DNA from: Beijerinckiaceae bacterium
GTDB taxonomy: Bacteria > Pseudomonadota > Alphaproteobacteria > Rhizobiales > Beijerinckiaceae
Direction of reading: 5' to 3'
Length of the DNA stretch: 41,504 nucleotides
Assembly: GCA_947455285.1 (NCBI GenBank)
Contig: CANGOK010000003.1
Span: forward strand, 1-41,504
Below are positions 1-9,165 of the stretch, piece after piece. The notes beneath the pieces are model-generated. The model did not search any database. It was not told the origin of the DNA and saw only the letters and a list, made by a program, of their open reading frames with translations. The stretch's first letter is position 1; every line of letters starts with the position of its first letter. A program made the position numbers and the translations under genes.

Positions 1-246
1 CATTCCCACCCGCTCGACTTCGACATCGTCGCCCGCGCGCTTCAGCTTGGCCATTTTCCCTATGTCGGCCTCATCGGCTCGGCAACGAAGCGGGCGCGGT
101 TCGAGAGCAGGCTGAGGGATTTAGGCTTGGACGCGGATCGTATCGCGGGCCTCGTCTGCCCAATCGGCGTGCCCCGAGTGCGGGACAAAAGCCCCGCCGT
201 GATCGCCGCCACCGTGGCCGCAGAGCTGCTGCGGCGACGGGATTAG
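1..246 (+). CDS. xdhC: XdhC-family protein, C-terminal fragment (xanthine dehydrogenase accessory factor; 5' end outside window)
   Basis: Frame 1 reads HSHPLDFDIVARALQLGHFPYVGLIGSATKRARFESRL...LVCPIGVPRVRDKSPAVIAATVAAELLRRRD*, typical of the XdhC C-terminus (YVGLIGS.tKRARF, CPIG, PAVIAA.VAAELL). Confidence 0.85.
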   Translation, partial: HSHPLDFDIVARALQLGHFPYVGLIGSATKRARFESRLRDLGLDADRIAGLVCPIGVPRVRDKSPAVIAATVAAELLRRRD

Positions 247-344
247 CCGCCTTTCACATAAATTCGTTTTCGTTCCGTTCCCATCTTCGCCCTGATCGTG
301 GCATAGATGAACCTGAAACGAATCAGGACCCAACCGGCAGGACC

Positions 345-2390
345 ATGGCCAGCAACGATCTTTTCGGCGGCGCCGCCGCGCGCAAGCAAGCCCCCGCAAA
401 AGCCGCCCCCGAGCCGAAACAGGCTGCGCGCGCCAGCGGCACGCCCGGCGAGGCGGGCTATACAGCCGCCTCCATCGAGGTGCTGGAGGGGCTGGAGCCA
501 GTGCGCCGTCGCCCCGGCATGTATATCGGCGGCACCGACGAGACGGCCCTGCACCATCTCTTCGCCGAAGTGCTCGACAACTCCATGGACGAGGCCGTGG
601 CAGGCCACGCGACCTGGATCGACGTGTCCTATGAGGAGGATGGCTGGCTCTGCGTGAGCGACAACGGGCGCGGAATCCCGGTCGATCCGCACCCCAAATT
701 CCCCAAGAAATCCGCTCTCGAAGTCATCATGACGACGCTCCATGCGGGCGGCAAATTCGATTCCGGCGCTTACCAGACCTCGGGCGGCCTGCATGGCGTC
801 GGCGTTTCAGTGGTCAACGCGCTGGCCGAGCGGCTGGAAGTCGAGGTGGCTCGTGGCCAGACGCTCTATCGCCAGATCTTCGAACGCGGCCATCCCGTCA
901 CCAAGCTCGAAACCGTCGGCAAGGCGCCGAACCGGCGCGGCACGCGCGTGCGCTTCCGTCCCGATGACCAGATCTTCGGCAAGGGCGCGCAGTTCAAGGC
1001 GGCGCGGCTGTTCCGCATGGCGCGGTCCAAGGCCTATCTCTTCGGCGGCGTCGAAATCAGGTGGCGCTGCGCCCCCTCGCTCGTCACCGACAGCACGCCT
1101 GCCGAGGCGGTGCTGCGCTTCCCCGGCGGTCTGAAGGATTATCTGGCGCAGGATATCGAGGGTAAGCTCACGGTCGTCGAGCAGTCCTTCACCGGCAAGG
1201 TGCAGAAGCCCGAGGGCCATGGCTCGGTTGAATGGGCGGTTTCTTGGCTCGGCGAGGACGATGGCTTCGTCCATTCCTACTGCAACACCATCCCGACGCC
1301 CGACGGCGGCTCCCATGAGGCGGGCCTGCGCAGCGCTCTGCTCCGCGGCCTCAAGGACCATGCGGAGCGCATCGGTCAGGCCAAGCGCTTCGCGGCCGTC
1401 ACCAGCGACGACGTGATGAGCGGCTGCGCCGGCCTGATCTCGATCTTCTATAGGGAGCCGGAGTTTCAGGGCCAGAACAAGGGCCGCTTGATGTCGGTCG
1501 GCGCGACGCGCATCGTCGACCAGACCGTCCGCGACGCTTTCGACCACTGGCTGGCGGCCTCGCCATCGCAGGCCCTCAAGCTGCTCGACTGGACCGTGGA
1601 GCGCGCCGAGGAGCGCCTGCGCCGCCGCGCCGAAAAAGATGTGGCCCGCAAGACCGCCACGCGCAAGCTCCGCCTGCCTGGAAAGCTCGCAGATTGCTCG
1701 AATACTTCCGCGCAAGGCTCTGAATTATTTATCGTTGAGGGCGATTCTGCAGGCGGCTCCGCCAAACAGGCGCGCGACCGAACCAATCAGGCCGTGCTGC
1801 CGCTGCGCGGCAAGATCCTCAACGTCGCTTCCGCGACCAAGGACAAGCTCAGCGCCAACCAGCAATTGTCTGACCTCTCGCAAGCCCTTGGCTGCGCTGG
1901 CGGGTCGCACTATCGCGAAGCTGATTTGCGCTATGACAAGGTCATCGTGATGACCGACGCGGACGTCGACGGCGCCCATATCGCCTCGCTGCTGATCACC
2001 TTCTTCTATCGCCAGATGCCCAAGCTGATCGAAGGCGGGCATCTCTATCTTGCGGTGCCGCCGCTCTACAAGCTCACCCAGGGCGCCAAGATCGCCTATG
2101 CGCGCGACGATGCACACCGAGCCGAACTGATGAAGACCTTCTTCACAGGCAAGGGCAAGGTCGAGATCAGCCGGTTCAAAGGCCTTGGCGAGATGATGCC
2201 CGCGCAGCTCAAGGAAACGACGATGGACCCGCGCCGTCGCACCCTGCTGCGGGTCGAGATCAAGCCCGAGGATTCCGCGGGCACAGCTGATTCCGTCGAG
2301 CGCCTGATGGGCAACAAGCCGGAAGCCCGCTTCACCTTCATTCAGGAACGCGCTGCATTTGCCGCCGAGCAGGATTTGGTGGATATCTAG
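345..2390 (+). CDS. parE: DNA topoisomerase IV subunit B
   Basis: 681 aa; EVLEGLEPVRRRPGMYIGGTDE, GLHGVGVSVVNAL, TOPRIM EGDSAGGSAKQARDR, DADVDGAHIASLL; C-terminal IQERAAFAAEQDLVDI typical of ParE. Confidence 0.97.
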   Translation: MASNDLFGGAAARKQAPAKAAPEPKQAARASGTPGEAGYTAASIEVLEGLEPVRRRPGMYIGGTDETALHHLFAEVLDNSMDEAVAGHATWIDVSYEEDGWLCVSDNGRGIPVDPHPKFPKKSALEVIMTTLHAGGKFDSGAYQTSGGLHGVGVSVVNALAERLEVEVARGQTLYRQIFERGHPVTKLETVGKAPNRRGTRVRFRPDDQIFGKGAQFKAARLFRMARSKAYLFGGVEIRWRCAPSLVTDSTPAEAVLRFPGGLKDYLAQDIEGKLTVVEQSFTGKVQKPEGHGSVEWAVSWLGEDDGFVHSYCNTIPTPDGGSHEAGLRSALLRGLKDHAERIGQAKRFAAVTSDDVMSGCAGLISIFYREPEFQGQNKGRLMSVGATRIVDQTVRDAFDHWLAASPSQALKLLDWTVERAEERLRRRAEKDVARKTATRKLRLPGKLADCSNTSAQGSELFIVEGDSAGGSAKQARDRTNQAVLPLRGKILNVASATKDKLSANQQLSDLSQALGCAGGSHYREADLRYDKVIVMTDADVDGAHIASLLITFFYRQMPKLIEGGHLYLAVPPLYKLTQGAKIAYARDDAHRAELMKTFFTGKGKVEISRFKGLGEMMPAQLKETTMDPRRRTLLRVEIKPEDSAGTADSVERLMGNKPEARFTFIQERAAFAAEQDLVDI

Positions 2391-2406
2391 AGCCTGACAA
2401 CGGGGA

Positions 2407-2973
2407 ATGATGATGATCGACCAGCCCAACCTGCAGGAAGCTCCCGCCGCCCGCTATAGCCTGTCAGCGATCTTCTTCCACTGGGTGAGCTTCGCCCTGA
2501 TCGTCTTCGTGGGCGCTCTCGGTCTGGCGTTCGGGCTCATCCCGCGCCCTAATCGGCTTTTCTGGATCAATATCCACGCCGTCGTCGGGCTTGCCGTGCT
2601 GGCGCTCGCCGTGATCCGCATCGGCTGGCGCTTCCGCAATCCGCCTCCCGACTATCCCGAGGGGACGCCTGCGCTCACCCGGAAGCTTTCGGCGCCCGTC
2701 CATTGGCTGCTCTACGCCCTTATGGTCATCCTGCCGCTGGTGGGGATCGTCGCCTTTGTCTGGCACGCGCGCGTCTTCGATTTCGGCCTGTTCAAGATCG
2801 ATTTCGGCGTGGCTTCCAACAAGCCGGTCTATGAGGCTGCCGAGGAGATCCACGAGTTCCTCGCCTTTAGCCTCTTTGGCCTTGTGGGCCTGCATGCGCT
2901 TGCCGCCCTTTGGCATCATTTCATGCGCAAAGACGGGACTTTGGCGCGCATGTCGCCATGGGCGCGCAGCTGA
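2407..2973 (+). CDS. Cytochrome b561 family protein
   Basis: 188 aa, about four hydrophobic segments with His residues (FHWVSF, VHWLLYALM, GLHALAALWHHF) as in cytochrome b561/CybB; start could be 2407, 2410 or 2413. Confidence 0.88.
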   Translation: MMMIDQPNLQEAPAARYSLSAIFFHWVSFALIVFVGALGLAFGLIPRPNRLFWINIHAVVGLAVLALAVIRIGWRFRNPPPDYPEGTPALTRKLSAPVHWLLYALMVILPLVGIVAFVWHARVFDFGLFKIDFGVASNKPVYEAAEEIHEFLAFSLFGLVGLHALAALWHHFMRKDGTLARMSPWARS

Positions 2974-3164
2974 GGCTTTACAGCGGCGCCTTGTGAAATC
3001 CATTGACTTTCCGCCAAAGGGCCGTATGACTTGCGCGTCGAACGAGAGGCCCACGCGTGCCCGTCCGTCAATTCCGTTGCAAACCGTGCAGCGAGGTTTT
3101 CTCAGCAAACGCGTAAAGTGGCGATCAGCGCGGTCCTTCGCGCCCTTACGCCCAGGCGTCCAGA

Positions 3165-4724
3165 ATGACATTTAAAGACACAGGACTCAGCGAGAAGGTT
3201 CTCGCAGCCGTCGAAGCCGCCGGTTACACGACCCCCACCCCGATTCAGGCGCAGGCCATTCCCCACGCCCTGCAGGGCCGCGATGTTCTCGGCATCGCAC
3301 AGACCGGCACCGGCAAGACAGCCGCCTTCGTGCTGCCGATGCTCTCCCGACTCGAACAGGGCCGCGCCCGCGCCCGTATGCCCCGCACCCTGATCCTCGA
3401 ACCGACCCGTGAACTCGCCGCGCAGGTCGAGGAGAACTTCCTCAAATATGGCGTGAACTCGCGCCTCAACGTGGCCCTGCTCATCGGAGGCGTGTCCTTC
3501 GCCGATCAGGAGGCCAAGATCATGCGCGGCGCCGACGTGCTGATCGCGACGCCCGGTCGCCTGCTGGACTTCTTCGAGCGCGGCAAGCTGCTGCTTCAGG
3601 GCATCGAGATCCTCGTGATCGACGAGGCGGACCGCATGCTCGACATGGGCTTCATTCCGGACATCGAGAAGATCTGCAAGCTTGTGCCCTTCACGCGCCA
3701 GACCCTGTTCTTCTCGGCGACCATGCCGCCGGAGATCACGCGCCTGACCGAGGCCTTCCTGCACAATCCCGTGCGTGTGGAAGTCGCCCGCGCCGCATCC
3801 ACCGCGACCACCATCACCAAGGCCCTCGTCGCCTCCGCTGGTGGCGGAGCCAAGCGCGAGACCCTGCGCCGGCTCATTCGCGGCGCTGAGAACCTGAAGA
3901 ACGCCATCATCTTCTGCAATCGCAAGCGCGATGTGGCGATCCTGCACAAGTCGCTGACCAAGCACGGCTTCCGCGCTGGCGCCCTGCATGGCGACATGGA
4001 CCAGACGGCCCGCATGGCCTCCCTTGAAGGCTTCAAGACTGGCGATGTCGATCTGCTGGTGTGCTCGGATGTGGCCGCGCGCGGGCTCGATATTCCGGAC
4101 GTGAGCCACGTCTTCAACTTCGACGTGCCCACCCATGCGGAAGATTATGTCCACCGTATCGGCCGCACGGGCCGCGCCGGACGTTCCGGCACCGCGCTGA
4201 CCATCGTCACCCGCGACGACACGAAATATGTCGATGGGATCGAGAAGCTCACCGCCGAGAAGATCAACTGGATGGGCGGCTCACTCGACGACATCGTAGA
4301 GACCGAAGATCAGGGCGACGAACGCCGCAGCCGCCGCCGTGGCGAGGGCTCGCGCGGTGGTCGTCCGGAACGCGGACGTTCAGACCGCAGCCGCGGCCGC
4401 AACCGGGAGCCCGAATCAGCTGCTCGCGCGGAACGCTTCGCCCGCGCCGAACAGGCCGCCGACGAGCAGCCGCGCGAAGAGCGCCCTGCCCGCGAAGAAC
4501 GCCCTGCCCGCGCCCCGCGCCCCACTCGGGAAGTGCGTGCCGAAGAACAGCCGCGTTACGAACAACCCCGTGCGGCGCAGCCGACCGGGGATCGCCGCCG
4601 CCCTGATCGTCGTCGTCATCACGACGATGACGACACGCCTGTGGTGGGCCTTGGCGATCACGTTCCCTCGTTCCTGCTGCGCCCTGTGCGCCTGCCCACG
4701 AAAGCCGTGGCTGTCGAGGACTGA
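3165..4724 (+). CDS. DEAD/DEAH-box ATP-dependent RNA helicase (RhlE-like) with an Arg/Glu-rich C-terminal tail
   Basis: Q-motif (TPIQAQAIP), AQTGTGKTAAF, PTRELAAQ, DEAD, SAT, HRIGRTGRAG; low-complexity RGG/EERPAR tail. Confidence 0.96.
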   Translation: MTFKDTGLSEKVLAAVEAAGYTTPTPIQAQAIPHALQGRDVLGIAQTGTGKTAAFVLPMLSRLEQGRARARMPRTLILEPTRELAAQVEENFLKYGVNSRLNVALLIGGVSFADQEAKIMRGADVLIATPGRLLDFFERGKLLLQGIEILVIDEADRMLDMGFIPDIEKICKLVPFTRQTLFFSATMPPEITRLTEAFLHNPVRVEVARAASTATTITKALVASAGGGAKRETLRRLIRGAENLKNAIIFCNRKRDVAILHKSLTKHGFRAGALHGDMDQTARMASLEGFKTGDVDLLVCSDVAARGLDIPDVSHVFNFDVPTHAEDYVHRIGRTGRAGRSGTALTIVTRDDTKYVDGIEKLTAEKINWMGGSLDDIVETEDQGDERRSRRRGEGSRGGRPERGRSDRSRGRNREPESAARAERFARAEQAADEQPREERPAREERPARAPRPTREVRAEEQPRYEQPRAAQPTGDRRRPDRRRHHDDDDTPVVGLGDHVPSFLLRPVRLPTKAVAVED

Positions 4725-4800
4725 GGGGTTCAGCTTTCCAAAGCTATAGGCTAGTCTTCCTCCTGATCATGCTTCGAAGGCGTGACAGGAGGAAACAAAC

Positions 4801-5835
4801 GTGCGCCACCAACAAATCCGTAACGCCATCGCCGGCTGCCTCGGGCTGCTTTCTTGCGTCGCCGCGCAGGCCGCCGACAAGGTCAATGTGGCCGTGCTGA
4901 ACGCGGCTGGCGACGTCGGCATCTTCATCGCGCAGGAACGGGGCTATTTCCGCGACGAGGGCCTCGACGTTTCGATCAACCATATAGACTCCGCCGTGAA
5001 GATGATGCCGCTGCTGGGCACCGGCGACCTCGATGTCGGCGGCGGCGCGACGACCGCGGCCCTTTACAACGCTGCAGACCGCAAGATCGACGTTCGCGTC
5101 GTCGCCTCGCGAGCTCGCACCGCGCCGGGCTTTGGCTATCAGGCGCTGGTGATCCGCAAGGATCTCGTCGAGAGCGGCAAATATAAGGGTTACAGCGATC
5201 TCAAGGGCTTGAAGTTCGCCTTCGCCTCGCCGGGCTCGACACCGCTCTCGTCGCTCAACGAGGTGCTGAAAAAGGTCAATCTCACCTTCAACGACATGTC
5301 GCTCACCTATCTGAACTTCGGCGCGCAGGTCGCCGCGCTTCAGAACGGCGCTATCGACGGCACGATCATGATCGAGCCCTATCTCAGTCAGGTGGTGGCG
5401 TCAGGCGCGGCCGTCAACGTCACGCCGACCGAGGCCTATTACCCCAGCGCAGAAGTCTCACTGCTGCTCTATGGCGACAAGTTCATCAAGGAGCGGCCGC
5501 AAGTCGCGACCAAATTCATGAAGGGCTTCCTGCGGGGCGCACGCGATCTCAAGGACGCAATCGCCGACGGCCGCTGGAAGTCGGGCCCTGTGGCGGACGA
5601 CGTGATCCGCATCTTCGCGAAGGGCGTGAACATGCCCGAAGCGACGATCCGGGCGATGACGCCGCAATTCGCTGATCCGGACGGCGACATCAATATGGAA
5701 AGCCTGCGCATCGACCTCGCCTATTTCAAGCAAAGCGGCGACGTCACCAGCAAGACCATCACCGCCGACATGATCACCGACCTGACCTTCGCCAAGGCGG
5801 CGGCGAAGGAATTGGGGCCGTATAAGGCGAAGTAA
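4801..5835 (+). CDS. ABC transporter substrate-binding protein (NMT1/SsuA/TauA-like)
   Basis: Signal peptide followed by VAVLNAAGDVGIFIAQERGYFRDEGLDVSI...; GTG start preceded by a strong SD (aggaggaaac). Confidence 0.87.
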   Translation: MRHQQIRNAIAGCLGLLSCVAAQAADKVNVAVLNAAGDVGIFIAQERGYFRDEGLDVSINHIDSAVKMMPLLGTGDLDVGGGATTAALYNAADRKIDVRVVASRARTAPGFGYQALVIRKDLVESGKYKGYSDLKGLKFAFASPGSTPLSSLNEVLKKVNLTFNDMSLTYLNFGAQVAALQNGAIDGTIMIEPYLSQVVASGAAVNVTPTEAYYPSAEVSLLLYGDKFIKERPQVATKFMKGFLRGARDLKDAIADGRWKSGPVADDVIRIFAKGVNMPEATIRAMTPQFADPDGDINMESLRIDLAYFKQSGDVTSKTITADMITDLTFAKAAAKELGPYKAK

Positions 5836-5855
5836 AAAGCGCGAAATGCCTACCA

Positions 5856-6003
5856 CTCCCCTCCCCCTTGTGGGGAGGGGTGAGGGGTGGGGGTCGTGAG
5901 GCCTATGCAGGTTCGCGTCCCTTGTCACCACGCTAACGATCAGCATGCGCAGACCCCCACCCCGTCCGCTGACGCGGCCGACCCTCCCCACAAGGGGGAG
6001 GGT
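5856..6003. repeat. Palindromic intergenic repeat element, copy 1 (~148 bp)
   Basis: Left arm CTCCCCTCCCCCTTGTGGGGAGGGG..GGGTGGGGGTC, right arm GACCCCCACCCCGTCCGCTGACGCGGCCGACCCTCCCCACAAGGGGGAGGG; same architecture as 34992-35138. Confidence 0.88.
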
Positions 6004-6027
6004 AATTCCTGCCTATGGGAGACACTC

Positions 6028-7062
6028 ATGTCCATGAAGCGCGGCGCAGCACTCCTTGTTGCGCTTATCACGACGCTCGCTAACGCCCACGCCGCCGACC
6101 ATGTGACCGTTGGCACCGTCGGCAACAGTTCGGACGCGGGGTTCTTCATCGCCATGGATCGCGGCTATTTCGCCGCCGAGGGCGTCGACGCCGTGCTGAC
6201 GCCTTTCGATGGCGCCCAGCGGATGATGGCGCCGCTTGGTCAGGGAGAACTTGACGTAGGCGGCGGGACAGCCACCGCAAGCCTTTACAACTCCGCCTCT
6301 CGCGGCATCGGCATTCGGATTGTCGCTGATCGGTCGCGGATGGAGACCGGCTATATGTTCCAGACGCTGATGGTGCGAAAGGCCGTCATCGATTCTGGAC
6401 GCTTCAAGAGCTACGCCGATCTGAAGGGGCTTAAGTTCGCGCTCGTCGCGCCTGGCGGCAGCCCCGGCTCGGCCCTCAACGAGGCGGCGCGAAAGGGTGG
6501 CGTGCCCTATGACAGCATCGACAAGGTGTTCCTGCCCTTCCCCGCGCAGGCAAGCGCCTTCGCCAACGGCGCCATCGACGCCTCGCTGATGATCGAGCCC
6601 TTTGCGACTTATCTCGTCAATCAGGGCATAGCGGTCCGCTTCGCATCGTCGGAAGATTTCTATCCGGGCAACCAGATCGGCCTCGTTTTCTTCTCGGAGA
6701 AATTCCTGAAGGAGCGTCGCGAGGTCGGCGAGCGGTTTCTGCGCGCCTATGTGCGCGCGCTACGGGACTATAATGACGCTGTGATCGAAGGACGTTTTTC
6801 AGGCGGACCGAAAGGCGAGGCGATCGTCGCGATCCTCGCCCGCAATCTCAACATGAAGGAAGACCAGATCCGGGGCAGCTATGTTCAGGCGATCAGCCCG
6901 GACGGCAAGCCCAATGTGGATAGTCTGCGCAAGGATCTTCAGTTCTTCCTCGCTCAGGGCGATGTGACTGACGCCAAGGTGGATCTCGATAAGATCCTTG
7001 AGCTTTCGCTGATCGACAAAGTGGTGAAGGACCTCGGCCCCTACCAGCCCAAGCGTGACTAG
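6028..7062 (+). CDS. ABC transporter substrate-binding protein (NMT1/SsuA-like), paralogue of the 4801-5835 protein
   Basis: MSMKRGAALLVALITTLANAHAADHVTVGTVGNSSDAGFFIAMDRGYFAAEGVD...; aligns by eye with the 4801 protein. ORF-track start at 5887 lies within the repeat, so the ATG at 6028 is preferred. Confidence 0.87.
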   Translation: MSMKRGAALLVALITTLANAHAADHVTVGTVGNSSDAGFFIAMDRGYFAAEGVDAVLTPFDGAQRMMAPLGQGELDVGGGTATASLYNSASRGIGIRIVADRSRMETGYMFQTLMVRKAVIDSGRFKSYADLKGLKFALVAPGGSPGSALNEAARKGGVPYDSIDKVFLPFPAQASAFANGAIDASLMIEPFATYLVNQGIAVRFASSEDFYPGNQIGLVFFSEKFLKERREVGERFLRAYVRALRDYNDAVIEGRFSGGPKGEAIVAILARNLNMKEDQIRGSYVQAISPDGKPNVDSLRKDLQFFLAQGDVTDAKVDLDKILELSLIDKVVKDLGPYQPKRD

Positions 7063-7156
7063 ACTGCCCTACCCGGGGGCTGGACAGACTCGCGCCTTTG
7101 CGCATGATGTCGGAAACCGACCATAAACTATAACAAGGTCGGCGACGGGAGGGACA

Positions 7157-8176
7157 ATGCGCGCTGGTCTTTGCGCCTTTGCATTCGCTATCGGCTACGT
7201 CGCCGCCACTGCGGCCAGCGCCAACGCACTGGAGGATTTCTATCGCGGCAAGACCGTCTCGATGGTCGTCAGTTCGGCGACTGGCGGCGGCTATGACACG
7301 CTTTCGCGCATCGTGGCGAAACATATGGTCAAACATATGCCGGGCGCGCCCAATATCGTTGTGCGCAACATGCCGGGCGCAGGCGGCGTAGTGGCGACTA
7401 ACCATCTTTATAATGTCGCCTCGCGCGACGGCCTGACCTTCGGCCAGTTGCAAAACACCCTGCCCTTCGAGCCGCTGCTCGGCAACAAAGAAGCCATGTA
7501 TGATTCCAGCAAGTTCAACTGGCTGGGATCGCCCAGTTACGAAACGGGCCTGTTGGTGGTGCGCGCCAAGTCTCCGGTCGCCAACATCGCGGATATCCAG
7601 AAACAGGAGATCTCGGTCGGCACGCCGGGGTTGAATTCAACTCCGAGCTTCAACACGCGCTTGCTTGTCGAGGCGCTCGACATGAAGCTGCGCATCGTGC
7701 TCGGCTATCCCGGCCAGAACGAAGTGTTCCTCGCCATGGAACGCGGCGAGGTGGACGCCTTCCCAACTTTCTATTCCTCGATCATGTCGACGCGCCCCAC
7801 ATGGATCGCCGACAAGATCGTGAAGACAATCGTGCAGTTTGGCCCAGAGCCCGAACCCGATCTCAAGGACACGCCCTTTGCGGCTGATCTCGTGAAGGAC
7901 CCCGAGAAGCTCCGGCTCCTGAAGGCCGCCGCAGCGCCACTCGCGCTCGGCCGACCTTTCGCTGCGCCGCCTGATGTTCCAAAGGATCGAGTGGCGGCCT
8001 TGCGCAAGGCGCTGGCGGCGACATTCGCTGATCCGGAATGCCTTGAAGAAATGCGCAAGCTCAATCTGCCTGTGAACCAGCCTCGTTCGGGCGAGCAATT
8101 GCAGGCGGTCATCGACGAGGTCTGGCGCATGCCACAGGAGACCAAGGACAGGCTGCGCAAGCTCAGCGGCATGTAA
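7157..8176 (+). CDS. Tripartite tricarboxylate transporter substrate-binding protein (TctC/Bug family)
   Basis: Signal peptide then FYRGKTVSMVVSSATGGGYDTLSRIVAKHMVKHMPGAPNIVVRNMPGAGGVVATNHLYN, characteristic of this receptor family. Confidence 0.85.
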   Translation: MRAGLCAFAFAIGYVAATAASANALEDFYRGKTVSMVVSSATGGGYDTLSRIVAKHMVKHMPGAPNIVVRNMPGAGGVVATNHLYNVASRDGLTFGQLQNTLPFEPLLGNKEAMYDSSKFNWLGSPSYETGLLVVRAKSPVANIADIQKQEISVGTPGLNSTPSFNTRLLVEALDMKLRIVLGYPGQNEVFLAMERGEVDAFPTFYSSIMSTRPTWIADKIVKTIVQFGPEPEPDLKDTPFAADLVKDPEKLRLLKAAAAPLALGRPFAAPPDVPKDRVAALRKALAATFADPECLEEMRKLNLPVNQPRSGEQLQAVIDEVWRMPQETKDRLRKLSGM

Positions 8177-8269
8177 ACCACTCATCTGCGAAGATTATCC
8201 GCTTGCGAACGCGGTATGGCTTCGCTTAGGAGTTGCGACTGATTTCACACGGGTTGGAGGGAGCAAGGG

Positions 8270-9127
8270 ATGAAGCTGGTACGTTATGGCAAGCCGGGCA
8301 AGGAAAAGCCGGGCCTCATCGATATGGATGGTCGCATCCGCGATCTCAGCGAAGTCGTTGGCGATATCGGCGGCGATACGCTCTCGCCCAAGTCCCTGCG
8401 CAAGCTCGCGCGCCTGCGTCCGGGCAACCTGCCGCTCGTGCGCGGCAAGCCGCGTCTGGGCTCTTGCGTGTCGCGCCCCGGCAATTTCATCGCCATCGGC
8501 CTCAACTACGCCGATCACGCCGCTGAAGCCGGCGCGAAGATCCCGGCCGAGCCGATCGTCTTCATGAAGGCCACGAACTCCGTGATTGGCCCCAACGACG
8601 ACATCGTGATCCCAAAGGGTTCGACCAAGACCGACTGGGAAATCGAACTCGCCATCGTGATCGGCACAGGCGGCAGCTACATCGCTGAGCGCAGTGCGAT
8701 GGAGCATGTGGCCGGCTTCTGCGTCTGCAACGACGTATCCGAGCGCGAATATCAGATCGAGCGTTCGAGCGGTCAGTGGGACAAGGGCAAGGGCTGCCCG
8801 ACCTTCGGTCCCCTCGGCCCCTGGCTCGTCACGCCCGACGAGCTCGGCAATGTGCAGAAGCTCGACCTGTGGCTCGATGTGAACGGCGAGCGTCAGCAGA
8901 CCGGCAACACATCCACGATGATCTTCAATGTGAAGCATCTAGTGTCCTATGTGTCGCGCTTCATGAAGCTCGAGCCCGGCGACGTCATCACCACCGGCAC
9001 GCCTCCCGGCGTGGCTCTCGGCCGCAAGCCCCCGAACTACCTGCGCGCGGGCGACACAATCTCCTGCGGCATCGAAGGCCTCGGCTCGCAGGCCAGCCGC
9101 GTCATCGCCTGGAAGAAGGGCATGTAA
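8270..9127 (+). CDS. Fumarylacetoacetate hydrolase (FAH) family protein
   Basis: FIAIGLNYADHAAEAG, PIVFMKATNSVIGPND, DWEIELAIVIG, EREYQIERSSGQWDKGKGCPTFGPLGPW, ITTGTPPGVALG. Confidence 0.94.
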   Translation: MKLVRYGKPGKEKPGLIDMDGRIRDLSEVVGDIGGDTLSPKSLRKLARLRPGNLPLVRGKPRLGSCVSRPGNFIAIGLNYADHAAEAGAKIPAEPIVFMKATNSVIGPNDDIVIPKGSTKTDWEIELAIVIGTGGSYIAERSAMEHVAGFCVCNDVSEREYQIERSSGQWDKGKGCPTFGPLGPWLVTPDELGNVQKLDLWLDVNGERQQTGNTSTMIFNVKHLVSYVSRFMKLEPGDVITTGTPPGVALGRKPPNYLRAGDTISCGIEGLGSQASRVIAWKKGM

Positions 9128-9134
9128 AAAATTT

Positions 9135-9165
9135 GGCGCGGGGTCTTTGATCCCGCGCCTTTTTT
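9135..9165. terminator. Intrinsic terminator between convergent FAH-family gene and argC
   Basis: GGCGCGGG - 9-nt loop - CCCGCGCC followed by TTTTTT; A-rich stretch on the other side suggests possible bidirectional use. Confidence 0.85.

Noticed and set aside
3476-3780. Possible CRISPR or tandem-repeat arrays anywhere in the window
   Set aside because: No regularly spaced identical repeats were seen by eye; the only repeats found are the two palindromic elements and short in-gene low complexity.
3102-4154. 350-aa minus-strand ORF opposite the DEAD-box helicase
   Set aside because: Antisense shadow of an unequivocal helicase gene.
5458-5991. Minus-strand ORF running from the SBP gene into repeat copy 1
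   Set aside because: Its N-terminus is translated repeat sequence and the remainder is antisense to the SBP gene.
5887-6027. Upstream extension of the second SBP gene (start at 5887)
   Set aside because: Extension is translated from the palindromic repeat; a normal signal peptide begins at ATG 6028.
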